Below are positions 18,885 to 28,183 of a stretch of DNA of 64,000 nucleotides, piece after piece. The stretch covers positions 744,001 to 808,000 of the forward strand of contig NZ_FQUQ01000002.1 in NCBI RefSeq assembly GCF_900129215.1, read 5' to 3'. The first letter of the stretch is position 1. Each line of letters begins with the position of its first letter. Below the pieces are notes generated by a model. The model did not search any database, was not told where the DNA came from, and worked only from the letters and a program-made list of their open reading frames with translations. Position numbers and translations under genes: made by a program. The DNA comes from Pedobacter caeni. Lineage in GTDB: Bacteria > Bacteroidota > Bacteroidia > Sphingobacteriales > Sphingobacteriaceae.

Positions 18885-20069
18885 ATGAACCTGCTGTGTA
18901 CTATTTTACTTTCTCTATCCACGATTAACAGTCTGACATTGATTTTTAAACAGGAACATTCTTATTTGAAAAATAAGATGCTTGGGGTCTCCCTGTTTTG
19001 CTATAACATCTCCCTGTTGGTTTACTTTTTATGGTTTGAGAACGGGTATATTATTGATCATCCGCATTCACTTCGTAGCATGAGCCCCCTGATGTATTTA
19101 AATGCACCTTTTTTTTATTTCTATATCAGGAATTCTTTGAAAGATATGGATGGCTTTCAAAAGTATGATTACCTGCATTTCATTCCCGCACTGATCCATC
19201 TACTGGAACTAATCCCTTTCTATTTATTGTCATTTGAGGAAAAGCAGGAGATTGCCAAAATGATCGTTTTAAATAAAAACTTATTGTACTATACGGGCTC
19301 CGGACTGATTCCGATCTCCTTTCATTACCTCTTCAGGCTCGTGTTACAGTTGATTTATTTTTCCTATTCCGTTTATCTTGTACATAAGATCAGGCCTCGG
19401 CTGATGACGCTGATTGGTAAGGAAAAACTCCGGAACTGGTTATTCATCTCTTTATTTTTAATGGGAGCAATAGCCATCTGCAACTTTTTTTACATGATTG
19501 CCTGTTTTTTTGGCGAAAATCAAAGCCATTTATCAGGAGCAAAACTGATCTTTTCGGGTATAGGTACCATAGGAATTCTTTTTTTGAACCTGTATATCAA
19601 TTTCAATCCCGAAGTGGTCTATGGTTACTTTGATCGAAATAAAGATGAACCTCAGCAAGGTATGAAGATCAACCCTGACACGCAACCGGTAATATCCGAA
19701 ATTAAGGACTCAGAACTTTTATTGGAAAAGATCAGATATGCATTAAATGAAGAGCGGCTTTTTTTAAATAAGGGAATTACCATTATTGATTTTGCTAAAA
19801 AGATAAACGTTTCTCCCAAGTTATTGTCAACGCTTATTAACCGGAAGTTTGAAACGAATTTTAATGAGTTGATCAACAATTATCGGGTTGATTATGCAAA
19901 AGAACTTTTGGAAAATAACATTCTGGAGCGATATTCTATCGAAGGATTAGCCAATATGGTTGGATTTAACTCCAGGATAACATTTTTTAATGTTTTTAAA
20001 AAGAAAGAGGGACTTAGCCCTAGTGAATACCTGAAGTCTGTTGTAATTTCAACTCAATCAGTTGATTAG
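18885..20069 (+). CDS. AraC-family regulator with N-terminal membrane domain
   Basis: A 394-residue protein. Residues 1-240 hold seven to eight hydrophobic segments (for example LLCTILLSLSTINSLTLIF, GAIAICNFFYMIACFF, GIGTIGILFLNLYINF). Residues about 285-385 form an AraC helix-turn-helix pair: TIIDFAKKINVSPKLLSTLINR, FNELINNYRVDYAKELL and IEGLANMVGFNSRITFFNVFKKKEGLSPSEY. This membrane-linked AraC design is frequent in Bacteroidota; signal and targets are unknown. A -7-like box TATCTTTG lies at 18840-18847. Confidence 0.87.
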   Translation: MNLLCTILLSLSTINSLTLIFKQEHSYLKNKMLGVSLFCYNISLLVYFLWFENGYIIDHPHSLRSMSPLMYLNAPFFYFYIRNSLKDMDGFQKYDYLHFIPALIHLLELIPFYLLSFEEKQEIAKMIVLNKNLLYYTGSGLIPISFHYLFRLVLQLIYFSYSVYLVHKIRPRLMTLIGKEKLRNWLFISLFLMGAIAICNFFYMIACFFGENQSHLSGAKLIFSGIGTIGILFLNLYINFNPEVVYGYFDRNKDEPQQGMKINPDTQPVISEIKDSELLLEKIRYALNEERLFLNKGITIIDFAKKINVSPKLLSTLINRKFETNFNELINNYRVDYAKELLENNILERYSIEGLANMVGFNSRITFFNVFKKKEGLSPSEYLKSVVISTQSVD

Positions 20070-20107
20070 TCCTTTTTTTGTGCTTTTATTCTTTTAACTT
20101 ATAAGCA

Positions 20108-20300
20108 TGAATATGTTTCATATTCGGTTTCTGAAACAGTAACAGCTTGTAGCTCCACTTTAATTTATGGTATTTCGTGTCAGAAACACAACGGATATTT
20201 ATCAAACCATACTAAATGACGCGCTCAACGTCGCAGCCGGAGTTACTTCGGCTGCTTTCCTTCAAAGCGGCCGCTCACTATATTGTTTACGCGGTAAAAA
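20108..20300. repeat. Intergenic region with hairpins, possible dispersed repeat
   Basis: The 352-nt gap 20070-20421 has no convincing gene. GAATATG/CATATTC (20108-20124) form one small stem. GCAGCCG and CGGCTGC pair around a 9-nt loop at about 20234-20256, inside a block (about 20215-20300) with higher GC than its surroundings that is open in several frames (a 35-codon ATG frame starts at 20217). This resembles REP-like intergenic repeats, but no second copy exists in the window. Confidence 0.35.
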
Positions 20301-20421
20301 TGAGGATAGCTCCTATGGCTTAAATGGCCCCTAAGATTGTCGCAATTGACCATCTGTTAAACGAATCCATTGCCTTAACTTTAGATCATTCGATATTAAA
20401 ATATGTTTTACTAAATAAGAG

Positions 20422-20862
20422 ATGATGAAAAAGCAGGAATTTAAGGTTTTGATCGACGCTCCCCGTGAAAAAGTATGGGAGGTAATTATTGGTAAGGATA
20501 CTTATCCTCAATGGACTGCACCGTTTTCAGAAGGTTCCAATGTAGAAACGGATTGGAAAAAAGGAAGCAAAGCGATTTTCCATGATGGAAAGGGTTCAGG
20601 CATGGTTTCAGAAATTGCTGAAAATAAGCCAAATGAGTTTTTGTCGATCAGGCACCTTGGAATGTTACAGAACGGAGTAGAAGATCTGGATAGCGAAGAG
20701 GTTAAAAAATGGTCAGGATCTTTGGAGAACTATACCCTCAAAGATGTGAACGGAAAAACGGAATGGACGGTAGAAATGGATACCAGTGGAGAGTGGGAAG
20801 AGTATATGAATAATACCTGGCCCCTGGCATTCCAGAAAGCAAAAGAACTCGCCGAAAAATAA
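20422..20862 (+). CDS. SRPBCC/AHSA1-like domain protein
   Basis: A 146-residue single-domain protein of the START/Bet v1-like superfamily: FKVLIDAPREKVWEVIIGKDTYPQWTAPF at the N-terminus, GSKAIFHDGKGSGMVSEI, FLSIRHLG, then a C-terminal helix with WPLAFQKAKELAEK. A hydrophobic-ligand pocket is expected; the partner is unknown. Two adjacent ATG codons (20422 and 20425) are both possible starts. It is distinct from the SRPBCC gene at 12.4 kb. It ends at a long hairpin. Confidence 0.8.
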   Translation: MMKKQEFKVLIDAPREKVWEVIIGKDTYPQWTAPFSEGSNVETDWKKGSKAIFHDGKGSGMVSEIAENKPNEFLSIRHLGMLQNGVEDLDSEEVKKWSGSLENYTLKDVNGKTEWTVEMDTSGEWEEYMNNTWPLAFQKAKELAEK

Positions 20863-20880
20863 GATTTTTTGCCGGAAATC

Positions 20881-20933
20881 ATGGATTTGTACCACTGTGG
20901 GCTGTTGCTCATAAAGGGTACAAATCCATTTTG
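20881..20933 (+). terminator. Hairpin terminator after the SRPBCC gene
   Basis: ATGGATTTGTACC (20881-20893) and GGTACAAATCCAT (20917-20929) form a perfect 13-bp stem with a 23-nt loop and are followed by TTTTG. Located 18 nt after the stop codon and before a convergent lipoprotein gene. Confidence 0.75.
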
Positions 20934-20972
20934 TCACTCAGCTGTTCATTTTATAGCTCAGTACTTGTTGGG

Positions 20973-21521
20973 TTAATCCCATTTTACATTAAGGTTATTC
21001 GCGATGGCGAATGCTTTTCCCTTTTCTAATAACAAAGCGTATTTCTTTTCAAAAGCGTCATTATATTTTTCATCAATAGCTTTAATAATCAGGTCTTTTT
21101 GCTCCTGAGGGGCTTTGGTGTCACAAAGCTTTGCATAGGCCATGTACTCATTTTTATAGACAGGGAGGACAAGTTCATAAAGCTCCAGCGACAATTGTTT
21201 GATCTCTTTTTTATCTCCGCTCTCTGATAATTCTTTGATCTCTTTTAAGCTTTTTTCGATATACAGGATGCTATTGGCAATCCTTTTTTGCGCTTCATCG
21301 CCTTTCTTTTTGCTGGAGGGTACATTTGGGAATTCCTTTGTTTCGTCGTCGAGTCTTTTGGCAAATACCGGCATGCCAAACTCCCTCAGTGAATTGGTAT
21401 TCAATACCGCGATACCGAAAAAACGATCGGCTGATTCTGTACAGGAAGTCAGGAACAACAAACCGGTGAACAGCATGCTTAATAATAAATGAGCGTGGGC
21501 TTTCTTAAAAATGCGAATCAT
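20973..21521 (-). CDS. Putative lipoprotein, helical, unknown function
   Basis: A 182-residue protein with a signal sequence and lipobox (LLFLTSC, Cys near residue 27). The mature part is highly charged and helical, with Lys/Glu-rich stretches at 85-180 (SLKEIKELSESGDKKEIKQLSLELYELV) that could form a helical bundle or coiled coil. I do not recognise a named family. It is a single gene: convergent with the SRPBCC gene and divergent from the antiporter across 276 nt. Confidence 0.65.
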   Translation of the reverse strand: MIRIFKKAHAHLLLSMLFTGLLFLTSCTESADRFFGIAVLNTNSLREFGMPVFAKRLDDETKEFPNVPSSKKKGDEAQKRIANSILYIEKSLKEIKELSESGDKKEIKQLSLELYELVLPVYKNEYMAYAKLCDTKAPQEQKDLIIKAIDEKYNDAFEKKYALLLEKGKAFAIANNLNVKWD

Positions 21522-21797
21522 AATGTTTTAATGAAATTTAAAATTGTTCAGAAGGAGTGTTTCTCCTTTACGGCAACAAATTTAAGCTTTCAGTTTTATA
21601 AAATAAATTCAGCTGCTTACTGTTTAAACTTTCCTCAGATCAGGTTTTTGGTATAGGTTTTGCAACACGCTGATCAACAGATCAAACAAACCATTAATTC
21701 ATTCATCAGAGGAAACGTTTTTTAATTGCTTCAATATTGCTTTTAGGCGATATTGTCTGCAATTAGGCAGGACAGAACTCAAATATTGGCTTTAATA

Positions 21798-23411
21798 ATG
21801 CTTCACGACAACCTGATTCTCATCCTTGTTCTGCTTTTATGTGTCACTATTCTGGTCATGATAGGACACAAATTGAAGGTTTCCTATCCTATATTTCTGG
21901 TTTTATCGGGACTGATCATTGGTTTTGTTCCGGGTATTCCACATATTTTTGTAGATCCTGATATTATATTTTTGCTTTTTCTTCCTCCTTTATTATATGA
22001 AGCAGCCTGGACCACTTCCTGGAAAGACTTCTGGGAATATAAAGGAGCGATCTTTTTAATGGCGGTTGGACTGGTCCTGATCACCTCAATTGCGGTCGCT
22101 TATGCTTCAGTCGCATTTATTCCGGGTTTTACTTTGGCTCTGGGTTTCCTGTTGGGAGGGATTGTTTCCCCGCCTGATGCCATTGCAGCCTCCTCCGTAT
22201 TAAAGGGTGTAAAGATTCCTAAAACCATCAACTCCTTATTGGAAGGCGAAAGTCTGATCAATGATGCTTCCAGTTTAATTGTATTCAAATTTGCCCTTGC
22301 TGCGGTAATAACAGGAAATTTTGTGTTTCAGGATGCAGCTTTAAACTTTGTGGTTGTGGCAGGATTTGGGGTTTTGGTGGGATTGGGAATTGGAGGTGTA
22401 TTTTACGCCATCCACCGCTGGTTGCCTACAAACGAAAATATAGATACAGTTTTAACCCTGTTGACCCCGTATTTTATGTACATCGTTGCAGAACATTTTA
22501 AAGTCTCGGGGGTAATGGCAGTGGTTTCCGGAGGACTGTTCCTCTGTAGCCAGTCGCACGTAATCTTAACGCCAAATTCAAGGGTTAAAGTCAGCGCGGT
22601 CTGGTCCGCAATTACCTTTATGATGAATGGGGTGGTATTTATCCTGATCGGATTGGCACTACCGGATATTGTAGCCGGCCTGGGTTCAGAATATCCTTTA
22701 AAAACAGCGATAGGTTATGGTATTGGCATCAGCTTATTAACCCTGGTGGTTCGCTTTGTCTGGTTATTTAGCACAAGCAGGTTCACCAGGATGGTGAATA
22801 AACAATCACGCATCCGGTATCAGGGAATGACCTGGCACTCTTCTATAGTGATTGTCTGGGCAGGAATGCGTGGTGTGGTTTCTTTGGCTGCAGCCTTGTC
22901 TATTCCCTTGCTGCTGACAGACCAGACTGCCTTTCCTTTAAGAAATCTCATTCTGTTCATCACCTTTGTGGTGATTCTCGTCACCCTGGTTGTGCAGGGA
23001 CTTTCTTTGCCCTGGATCATTAGGCTGTTGAAAATACCAGAGAATACTTATAAGCTTTCAGAGCAGGAGCAAAGCTCCCAGATCCGGCTCCGCCTGATTG
23101 ACCGTTCCCTGGAACGAATGCAGCAGAATTACCAGGCTCAGTGCATTCACAATGAATTGGTGGTTAGTTTCAAAACAGAACTGGAAAGATCGCTGGTTGA
23201 TAAGAAAACCGTGATGCAGGCCTTCCGGGAAGGAAAAGTTGATCCTGATGAACTTAAAGTATACCGGGAAATGATGACCGACCTGATCCACATTCAGCGT
23301 CATGAACTACACCTCCTTAAAAAGGATAAAAATTATGATGATGATATCCTCAGAGAGGAAGAGCGACGATTGGATTTAGAAGAACTGAGTGGCAACGGAA
23401 ATCTTTTTTAA
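21798..23411 (+). CDS. Cation/proton antiporter, CPA1 (NhaP-like) family
   Basis: A 537-residue inner-membrane protein exchanging Na+ or K+ for protons. I place the start at the ATG at 21798, immediately before the first membrane segment (LHDNLILILVLLLCVTI); an upstream TTG frame adds 15 unlikely residues. CPA1 motifs: FLPPLLYEAAW, GGIVSPPDAIAASSVL and EGESLINDASSLIVF, which carries the transport Asp of the ND pair, and WAGMRGVVSLAAALSIPL. About 12 TM helices precede a soluble C-terminal tail of about 110 residues rich in charged residues, probably regulatory. Single gene. Confidence 0.9.
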   Translation: MLHDNLILILVLLLCVTILVMIGHKLKVSYPIFLVLSGLIIGFVPGIPHIFVDPDIIFLLFLPPLLYEAAWTTSWKDFWEYKGAIFLMAVGLVLITSIAVAYASVAFIPGFTLALGFLLGGIVSPPDAIAASSVLKGVKIPKTINSLLEGESLINDASSLIVFKFALAAVITGNFVFQDAALNFVVVAGFGVLVGLGIGGVFYAIHRWLPTNENIDTVLTLLTPYFMYIVAEHFKVSGVMAVVSGGLFLCSQSHVILTPNSRVKVSAVWSAITFMMNGVVFILIGLALPDIVAGLGSEYPLKTAIGYGIGISLLTLVVRFVWLFSTSRFTRMVNKQSRIRYQGMTWHSSIVIVWAGMRGVVSLAAALSIPLLLTDQTAFPLRNLILFITFVVILVTLVVQGLSLPWIIRLLKIPENTYKLSEQEQSSQIRLRLIDRSLERMQQNYQAQCIHNELVVSFKTELERSLVDKKTVMQAFREGKVDPDELKVYREMMTDLIHIQRHELHLLKKDKNYDDDILREEERRLDLEELSGNGNLF

Positions 23412-23450
23412 CCCAATCTATGAATTAAACTCATTACTAAACACGCTTAT

Positions 23451-23930
23451 ATGAATTTAAATACTGCGGAAGCAATTTTAAAAGATACTGGTATTTTTAA
23501 AGGGCATGAAACCATTGCCGGAATAGCCTGTACCATCGGTTACGACAAGAAATTCAAATGGGCATGGATGGCCACACAATTAAATACCTTCATCATTATC
23601 GGAGAAACAGAGGAGCTGATTGATAAAAATAAGATCGAACAATTTTCGAACGCCTGTTATGAATACGCAATTAAAAATAACCAGGGTTGGCCAAGAGGAC
23701 TGCAATCAGGTATAGGTGCTGTCGCGATTTTGAAAGGAAAGTCAATTGACCGTTCCGCTGCAGTATTTTGCGAAAAGCTAACTAAAAAGCACTTCTCCGC
23801 TTTTGAAGTTCCTGTTCTCTATGATCTTGAAAAGAAAAAGACCATCCGCTATTTAACACGTCCCTTATGGGGAACGATCTATTTTCCGTATTTCACAAAA
23901 ATGATCGACGACATCACCAGCCGTTTTTAA
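23451..23930 (+). CDS. Conserved-looking hypothetical protein
   Basis: A 159-residue soluble protein that I cannot assign. It has an alpha/beta look with no signal peptide: LNTAEAILKDTGIFKGHETIAGIAC at the start, an aromatic strand region FKWAWMATQLNTFIIIGE, then NNQGWPRGLQSGIGAVAILKG and RPLWGTIYFPYFTKM near the end. It starts at an ATG 39 nt after the antiporter and is followed 58 nt later by a TPR-type gene, so an operon with either neighbour is possible. Codon use matches the surroundings, supporting a real gene. Confidence 0.65.
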   Translation: MNLNTAEAILKDTGIFKGHETIAGIACTIGYDKKFKWAWMATQLNTFIIIGETEELIDKNKIEQFSNACYEYAIKNNQGWPRGLQSGIGAVAILKGKSIDRSAAVFCEKLTKKHFSAFEVPVLYDLEKKKTIRYLTRPLWGTIYFPYFTKMIDDITSRF

Positions 23931-23988
23931 GCAGTATGTTTAATTTGATAACAGCTATTAACCTGATCATAATAATTGATAATTTCTG

Positions 23989-24432
23989 ATGATAAAAAAG
24001 ATTGAAGAAGAGGTACAAGAGGCCTCTGAAGAAGTACAACGGCAGCCGCAGGAAGTAGAGGAGAGCCTGGCTGAGGTTGTCCTGCTAAACGGGGGGCTAT
24101 GGGGATACCCGGAAAAAGAAAACCTGAATAAGGCAGAACAGATCCTGCGGGCACTATTATTGAATTATCCCGAAAATACATTGGTGATGACCAGCCTCGG
24201 GGCCGTTTTATGCGATGCGGGTAAATACGACGAAGCGTTAAAGTACCTTGAACGTGCAGAAAGGTTAGGCGCTGTTGACAGGAACCTGTTTGAAAACATA
24301 GGAATCGTATGGATGAATAAAGCTGATGGGCAATCTGATAAAAAGAAAGCGTTAAGCTATTTTAAAAAACTAAGTGTGTTACAGGCAAATAAGCTCAGCA
24401 TAAAGGCCTGGTTTGATCCGCATGGTTATTAA
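23989..24432 (+). CDS. Small tetratricopeptide-repeat protein
   Basis: A 147-residue protein. Residues 1-35 are acidic and helical (IEEEVQEASEEVQRQPQEVE), followed by two to three TPR-like helical pairs: NLNKAEQILRALLLNYPEN, LVMTSLGAVLCDAGKYDEALKYLERAERLG and LFENIGIVWMNKADG with KKALSYFKKL. It most likely mediates protein contacts. There is no signal peptide. The upstream hypothetical gene is 58 nt away and may be its partner. The family is clear, the function is not. Confidence 0.7.
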   Translation: MIKKIEEEVQEASEEVQRQPQEVEESLAEVVLLNGGLWGYPEKENLNKAEQILRALLLNYPENTLVMTSLGAVLCDAGKYDEALKYLERAERLGAVDRNLFENIGIVWMNKADGQSDKKKALSYFKKLSVLQANKLSIKAWFDPHGY

Positions 24433-24444
24433 GTTTTTTCCTTT

Positions 24445-25650
24445 TTAACGTTGCAGGGCATAAAAAAAGCCATTTGAATCCCCGAAGTAAAGCATCCCGT
24501 CTGCGGCAAGAGGAGTGGATAGAATGGAGCCTAAAGAAAGGATCTTTTTTTCCACTTCTTTGTACTTGCTGCCATCAGGATCGAGGTCTTTCCTGAGCTG
24601 GTCTTTGTGGTCAAAGATGCGGTCGTACCGGTTTCTACTTTCTTCTGTTTGAAAATCAGCATTGACTTTCCCTGTTTCAGGATCAACAAAATAAATTTTG
24701 CCATTAAAGCAGCCAAATACCAGTTCATTGTTCGTCAGTATGGCTGATCCATACACGCGCATATTTAAGGGAAGCGTCCATTTTATCGTTCCGGAACCGG
24801 CATTCATGGCGTAAAAACGGTGGGTATCAGAAGTTCCGAAATAGATACAGTCTTTATGAAAAACAGGGCTGGCAATCACCCAGCTGCCAATTTCCTTCAT
24901 ATTCCATTTGCCGGTGCCTGTTTTCAGATCGAGGGCGTAAATGTTGAAATCACGGCTTCCAAAGTAAACGGTGTTCCCCTGAACCATAGCTGCTTTTTGT
25001 ATTTCTCCCTTTGGAAAGTATTGATCTCCTATGGTTTTAAATTTCCAGTTCAGCACTCCTGTTTTAGCATCAAGGGCATAAAAGAATCCGTCATAACTGC
25101 CCAGCAATACCATATTGTCTTTAACAACAGGTGTAGCATGGACGATGCCCCCGGTTTTATATGCCCATTTCATCTTCCCGGAAGCGAGCTCAAGCGCATA
25201 AATGGTACTGTCGCCACTCCCTATATAAACAAGCTGATCATCTACGGTGGGAGCCGAAAGGTAATAGTCCCAGATGTCTGACTTTTGTTCTCCTTTTGTC
25301 TTAAACTTCCAGATCAGATCACCTTTGTCTTTATCCAGGGAATAGACCTGACCATCAGCACTTGAAAATATAAGCTGTTGCTCATGGATTACAGGAGAAG
25401 AATGCACCGCTCCATTGGTCTTAAATTTCCATTTCATTTTACCGGAGCTTTTATGCAGCGCATATAGGTGCTGGTCGCCACTTCCAAAATAAACGAGGCC
25501 GGCACTGCTTACGGGAGAAGAATAGATGGCAGAATCGGTAGCGAATTTCCAGACTGTTTTAACCTGTGCGTTAAGCTTGCTGTTGCAGAAGTTGCATAAG
25601 AAGACCATCAGCAATGCTGAGGTAAGGAGCGCTAAGTATTTTCTTTTCAT
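24445..25650 (-). CDS. Exported PQQ-type beta-propeller repeat protein
   Basis: A 401-residue protein with a signal sequence (hydrophobic to about residue 22). It is built from about seven repeats of the PQQ/BamB-like blade, each with the pattern VYFGSGDQHLYALHKSSGKMKW then FKTNGAVHSSPV; further blades contain YIGSGDSTIYALELASG, LLGSYDGFFYALDAKTG, YFGSRDFNIYALDLKTG and YFGDSNGFFYAL. No catalytic quinoprotein residues can be claimed, so a scaffold or outer-membrane assembly-like role is as likely as an enzyme. It stands alone on the minus strand. Confidence 0.85.
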   Translation of the reverse strand: MKRKYLALLTSALLMVFLCNFCNSKLNAQVKTVWKFATDSAIYSSPVSSAGLVYFGSGDQHLYALHKSSGKMKWKFKTNGAVHSSPVIHEQQLIFSSADGQVYSLDKDKGDLIWKFKTKGEQKSDIWDYYLSAPTVDDQLVYIGSGDSTIYALELASGKMKWAYKTGGIVHATPVVKDNMVLLGSYDGFFYALDAKTGVLNWKFKTIGDQYFPKGEIQKAAMVQGNTVYFGSRDFNIYALDLKTGTGKWNMKEIGSWVIASPVFHKDCIYFGTSDTHRFYAMNAGSGTIKWTLPLNMRVYGSAILTNNELVFGCFNGKIYFVDPETGKVNADFQTEESRNRYDRIFDHKDQLRKDLDPDGSKYKEVEKKILSLGSILSTPLAADGMLYFGDSNGFFYALQR

Positions 25651-25918
25651 AAATGGGGTGATGCAAAAATATATTTGAATATACAGAAATATCTGATTGG
25701 GAATATTATTGCTTATTTTTAAGAAAAGGTGCCGGGTGTCGTATTTTAAAGAAAGAAAAATTGATTTTTATAGTGTTGTAAATGAGTGGTATATGTTGAA
25801 GTCTTCTGCTGCGTGCCAGGCATTGAAAAAAAAGATTTCAGACCCTTGACATAGGGCTGTCAATAGCCTGGCTTACCTTTATCAAAGAAATCATTAACCA
25901 CCTAAAAAACTAAGAAAA

Positions 25919-26332
25919 ATGACTAATTCACAAACACTGAGAGGACTGACCACAATTTGTTATTATGCACTGGACCACGAAGCTGCAAAAAAATGGTATA
26001 CTGAATTATTAGGAATCCCTCCTTATTTTGAACGTCCCGGATATGCCGAATTCCGTATCGGAGATTATCAGCATGAATTGGGAATAATAGATGGCCGCTA
26101 TGCACCTGCCGGATGGGTTCCCGGTGCTCCCGCTCCGGTTACCTACTGGCATGTAGACGACATCAATGCCAGTCTGGAAAAACTGATCTCTTTGGGGGCA
26201 ACTTTACATGAACCGGTTACGGAACGTGGTCCGGGCTTTGTCACCGCCTCGGCTGTTGATCCTTTTGGGAATATCCTGGGCATCATGTATAATGCCCATT
26301 ACCTGGAAGTTTTAAATGCTAAAAAAGACTAA
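25919..26332 (+). CDS. VOC-family (glyoxalase/bleomycin resistance-like) protein
   Basis: A 137-residue single-domain protein with two beta-alpha-beta-beta-beta modules: TTICYYALDHEAAKKWYTELLGIPPYFERPGYAEFRIGDYQHELGI and VTYWHVDDINASLEKLISLGATLHEPV followed by ASAVDPFGNILGIMYN. Metal-ligand positions of glyoxalase I are only partly kept, so substrate and reaction remain open. It is followed at once by a YdeI-type gene, a frequent sort of pairing of small cytoplasmic stress proteins. Confidence 0.85.
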   Translation: MTNSQTLRGLTTICYYALDHEAAKKWYTELLGIPPYFERPGYAEFRIGDYQHELGIIDGRYAPAGWVPGAPAPVTYWHVDDINASLEKLISLGATLHEPVTERGPGFVTASAVDPFGNILGIMYNAHYLEVLNAKKD

Positions 26333-26342
26333 ACCTAAGCTC

Positions 26343-26921
26343 ATGGAAACGAACAACGGGATACCTGCCTTTTACGCCCCCACAAATGTAGAGTGGCGTA
26401 ACTGGCTGGAGAAAAACGGACAGACAGAGAAGGCGGTTTGCCTGATCCTTTACCATAAGAAAAGTAAAACGCCCTGTATTGATTACAAGGAATCGATTGA
26501 ACATGCCTTATGCTTCGGATGGATTGACAGCAAGGCCAACAAGCGGGATGAAGAAAGCAGCTACCTTCAATTTACTCCCCGAAAAGCAAAAAGCAACTGG
26601 AGTAAAGTGAATAGGGAACGGGTCGAAAGAATGATAGAAAATGGACTGATGACGCCCAGCGGACAGGCCATGATTGATATCGCTAAAGCAAACGGAAGCT
26701 GGGAAGGCCTGGCCGATGCCCAGAATGCCATTATTCCCTGGGATTTGCAGAAAATGTTCGACAAGAATGCCCTTGCATTCGAAAATTTTCAGAAATTCTC
26801 CCCCTCTTCTAAAAAGATGATCCTGGAATGGATCACTAAAGCAAAAAAAGAGGAAACCAGGGAGAAAAGAGTGGTACAGACTGTAGAACTTGCTTCAAAG
26901 AACATCAAAGCAAATCATTAG
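26343..26921 (+). CDS. YdeI/OmpD-associated family protein
   Basis: A 192-residue cytoplasmic protein. WRNWLEKNGQTEKAVCLILYHKKSK near the N-terminus, YKESIEHALCFGWIDSKAN, LQFTPRKAKSNWSKVNRERVERM and the C-terminal segment FSPSSKKMILEWITKAKKEETREKRV mark the YdeI family, implicated in peptide stress responses in other bacteria. The ATG at 26343 avoids overlapping the VOC gene; an ATG at 26316 would overlap by 17 nt and add nine residues. Its stop codon is inside a strong hairpin. Confidence 0.82.
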   Translation: METNNGIPAFYAPTNVEWRNWLEKNGQTEKAVCLILYHKKSKTPCIDYKESIEHALCFGWIDSKANKRDEESSYLQFTPRKAKSNWSKVNRERVERMIENGLMTPSGQAMIDIAKANGSWEGLADAQNAIIPWDLQKMFDKNALAFENFQKFSPSSKKMILEWITKAKKEETREKRVVQTVELASKNIKANH

Positions 26922-26945
26922 CGCAGGGATACCTGCGCTAATGAT
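26914..26945. terminator. Bidirectional hairpin overlapping the YdeI stop codon
   Basis: ATCATTAGCGCAGG (26914-26927) and CCTGCGCTAATGAT (26932-26945) form a perfect 14-bp stem with a 4-nt loop between the convergent YdeI and PI-PLC-like genes. No long T-run, but stem strength and position point to shared transcript ends. Confidence 0.75.
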
Positions 26946-26953
26946 GGAAGGGT

Positions 26954-28174
26954 TTATTTGTTCTTTTTCGGGGCATTAACAGGATTCAGCCTTGCTACAC
27001 CTCCTCCGGGAAGTTTGACCACGTAACTTGTCCCATAGCCATTTCCTTTTTTATAGAAATCTGTAGAGATGACCTGTGCTCCGGAATCAAAGGCAGCTTT
27101 AGCCCTGGTATAGTCATTTACTTTGGCTTCATAGGTTTCAATATCGCTGCGGGTGCGTACCATATAACCCATGTTTACATATTTTTTGATGTCTTCCTGC
27201 CTTACAATCGCATTGTCTAAAAGTAAGAATGCAGCATAATCATCATTGGGAGTTGATTGCATAAACATCACCCTGTTCTTTAAGCCAGGATGATTTTTAA
27301 CATATGGAGACTGAGCATCATTTCCGCCTCCGGCAGAAGGAAGCAACAAAAAGATAAATTTTCCTCTGGATTTGTTGACTTCAGGCCAGTTTTTTGCCAA
27401 TACAGCCTCCTTTAACGTTTGATAATTTCCTCTCACTTCATCCGGACTGATCAGTTTATCTTTTCCAAGGACACTTAATATTTCGGCATCAAGCGCATCA
27501 AAGGCGGTTTCATCAAATTTTAATACCGTTGTTGGATGTGGGAATACCGGGATTCCACTGTCTTTCGCTTCCAGCTGTATAAAGATGGGAATGTGATTTG
27601 GGTTTTCATCAGACCATGTTTTTAAGGCGGTTAGTGCATCCTTAAGCGTGGGATAATGGGTTCTGAAATCAAAATCAGCAATGTGTAAGACCTTAAACCC
27701 TGGTTTGTCAAGCCCTTCTTTATGGTAAGGGGCAAGGTTTGCTACGCCTTTCTCTTTAAAATACCGGTAAGCGGCAGGGTCACTAAAGCGGTTCCCCGTC
27801 GGATCATAATAGACATCTATCTCCAGGTTTCTCAATCCGGCATTGAGCTGATCAGGAAATGGGGGATGGTCATATTTCAGTCCTTCTGCCATAGACATCC
27901 CATTGGGATGGTATTCTTTAAATTCTTCCAGCTTTGTTTTGGGCATGGAAGACAGGTAGGCACCCATCATTTTACTGATTAAGGAGTCTCCGTAAGCAAG
28001 TACAAGGGGGTCTACAGGACGGGCGTAGCTATTATGGGTGCCCAGTACCTGTATTTCGTTTATTTTCAGGTTTTTAGGGATGTTGGAGAATTCTATTTTC
28101 TGTTGTCCTTTGGCAACTGCAATAAAAGTTAGCGAAACGAGGAGTGGGCGGACAAGGATTTTGTTAAAGTTCAT
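26954..28174 (-). CDS. Secreted Ca2+-dependent PI-PLC-like phosphodiesterase
   Basis: A 406-residue exported protein (signal to about residue 23). It has a TIM-barrel phosphodiesterase core: NEIQVLGTHNSYARPVDP with the first catalytic His (about 48), FPDQLNAGLRNLEIDVYYDPTGNRF with acidic metal ligands, and KVLHIADFDFRTHYPTLKDALTALK. This matches the bacterial 'phosphoinositide phospholipase C, Ca2+-dependent' family. It may act on phospholipid or inositol-phosphate substrates; in a heterotroph this could release phosphate or inositol. It lies 9 nt after the TonB receptor gene, so the two should be co-expressed and cooperate in uptake. Confidence 0.82.
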   Translation of the reverse strand: MNFNKILVRPLLVSLTFIAVAKGQQKIEFSNIPKNLKINEIQVLGTHNSYARPVDPLVLAYGDSLISKMMGAYLSSMPKTKLEEFKEYHPNGMSMAEGLKYDHPPFPDQLNAGLRNLEIDVYYDPTGNRFSDPAAYRYFKEKGVANLAPYHKEGLDKPGFKVLHIADFDFRTHYPTLKDALTALKTWSDENPNHIPIFIQLEAKDSGIPVFPHPTTVLKFDETAFDALDAEILSVLGKDKLISPDEVRGNYQTLKEAVLAKNWPEVNKSRGKFIFLLLPSAGGGNDAQSPYVKNHPGLKNRVMFMQSTPNDDYAAFLLLDNAIVRQEDIKKYVNMGYMVRTRSDIETYEAKVNDYTRAKAAFDSGAQVISTDFYKKGNGYGTSYVVKLPGGGVARLNPVNAPKKNK

Positions 28175-28183
28175 GATGCTTGA

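Noticed and set aside
20217..20324. 35-codon ORF after the AraC gene
   Set aside because: No ribosome site or family match; open frames on both strands suggest a repeat element rather than a gene.
21753..21797. Longer antiporter start
   Set aside because: It would begin at TTG and adds 15 residues before a normal membrane start at ATG 21798.
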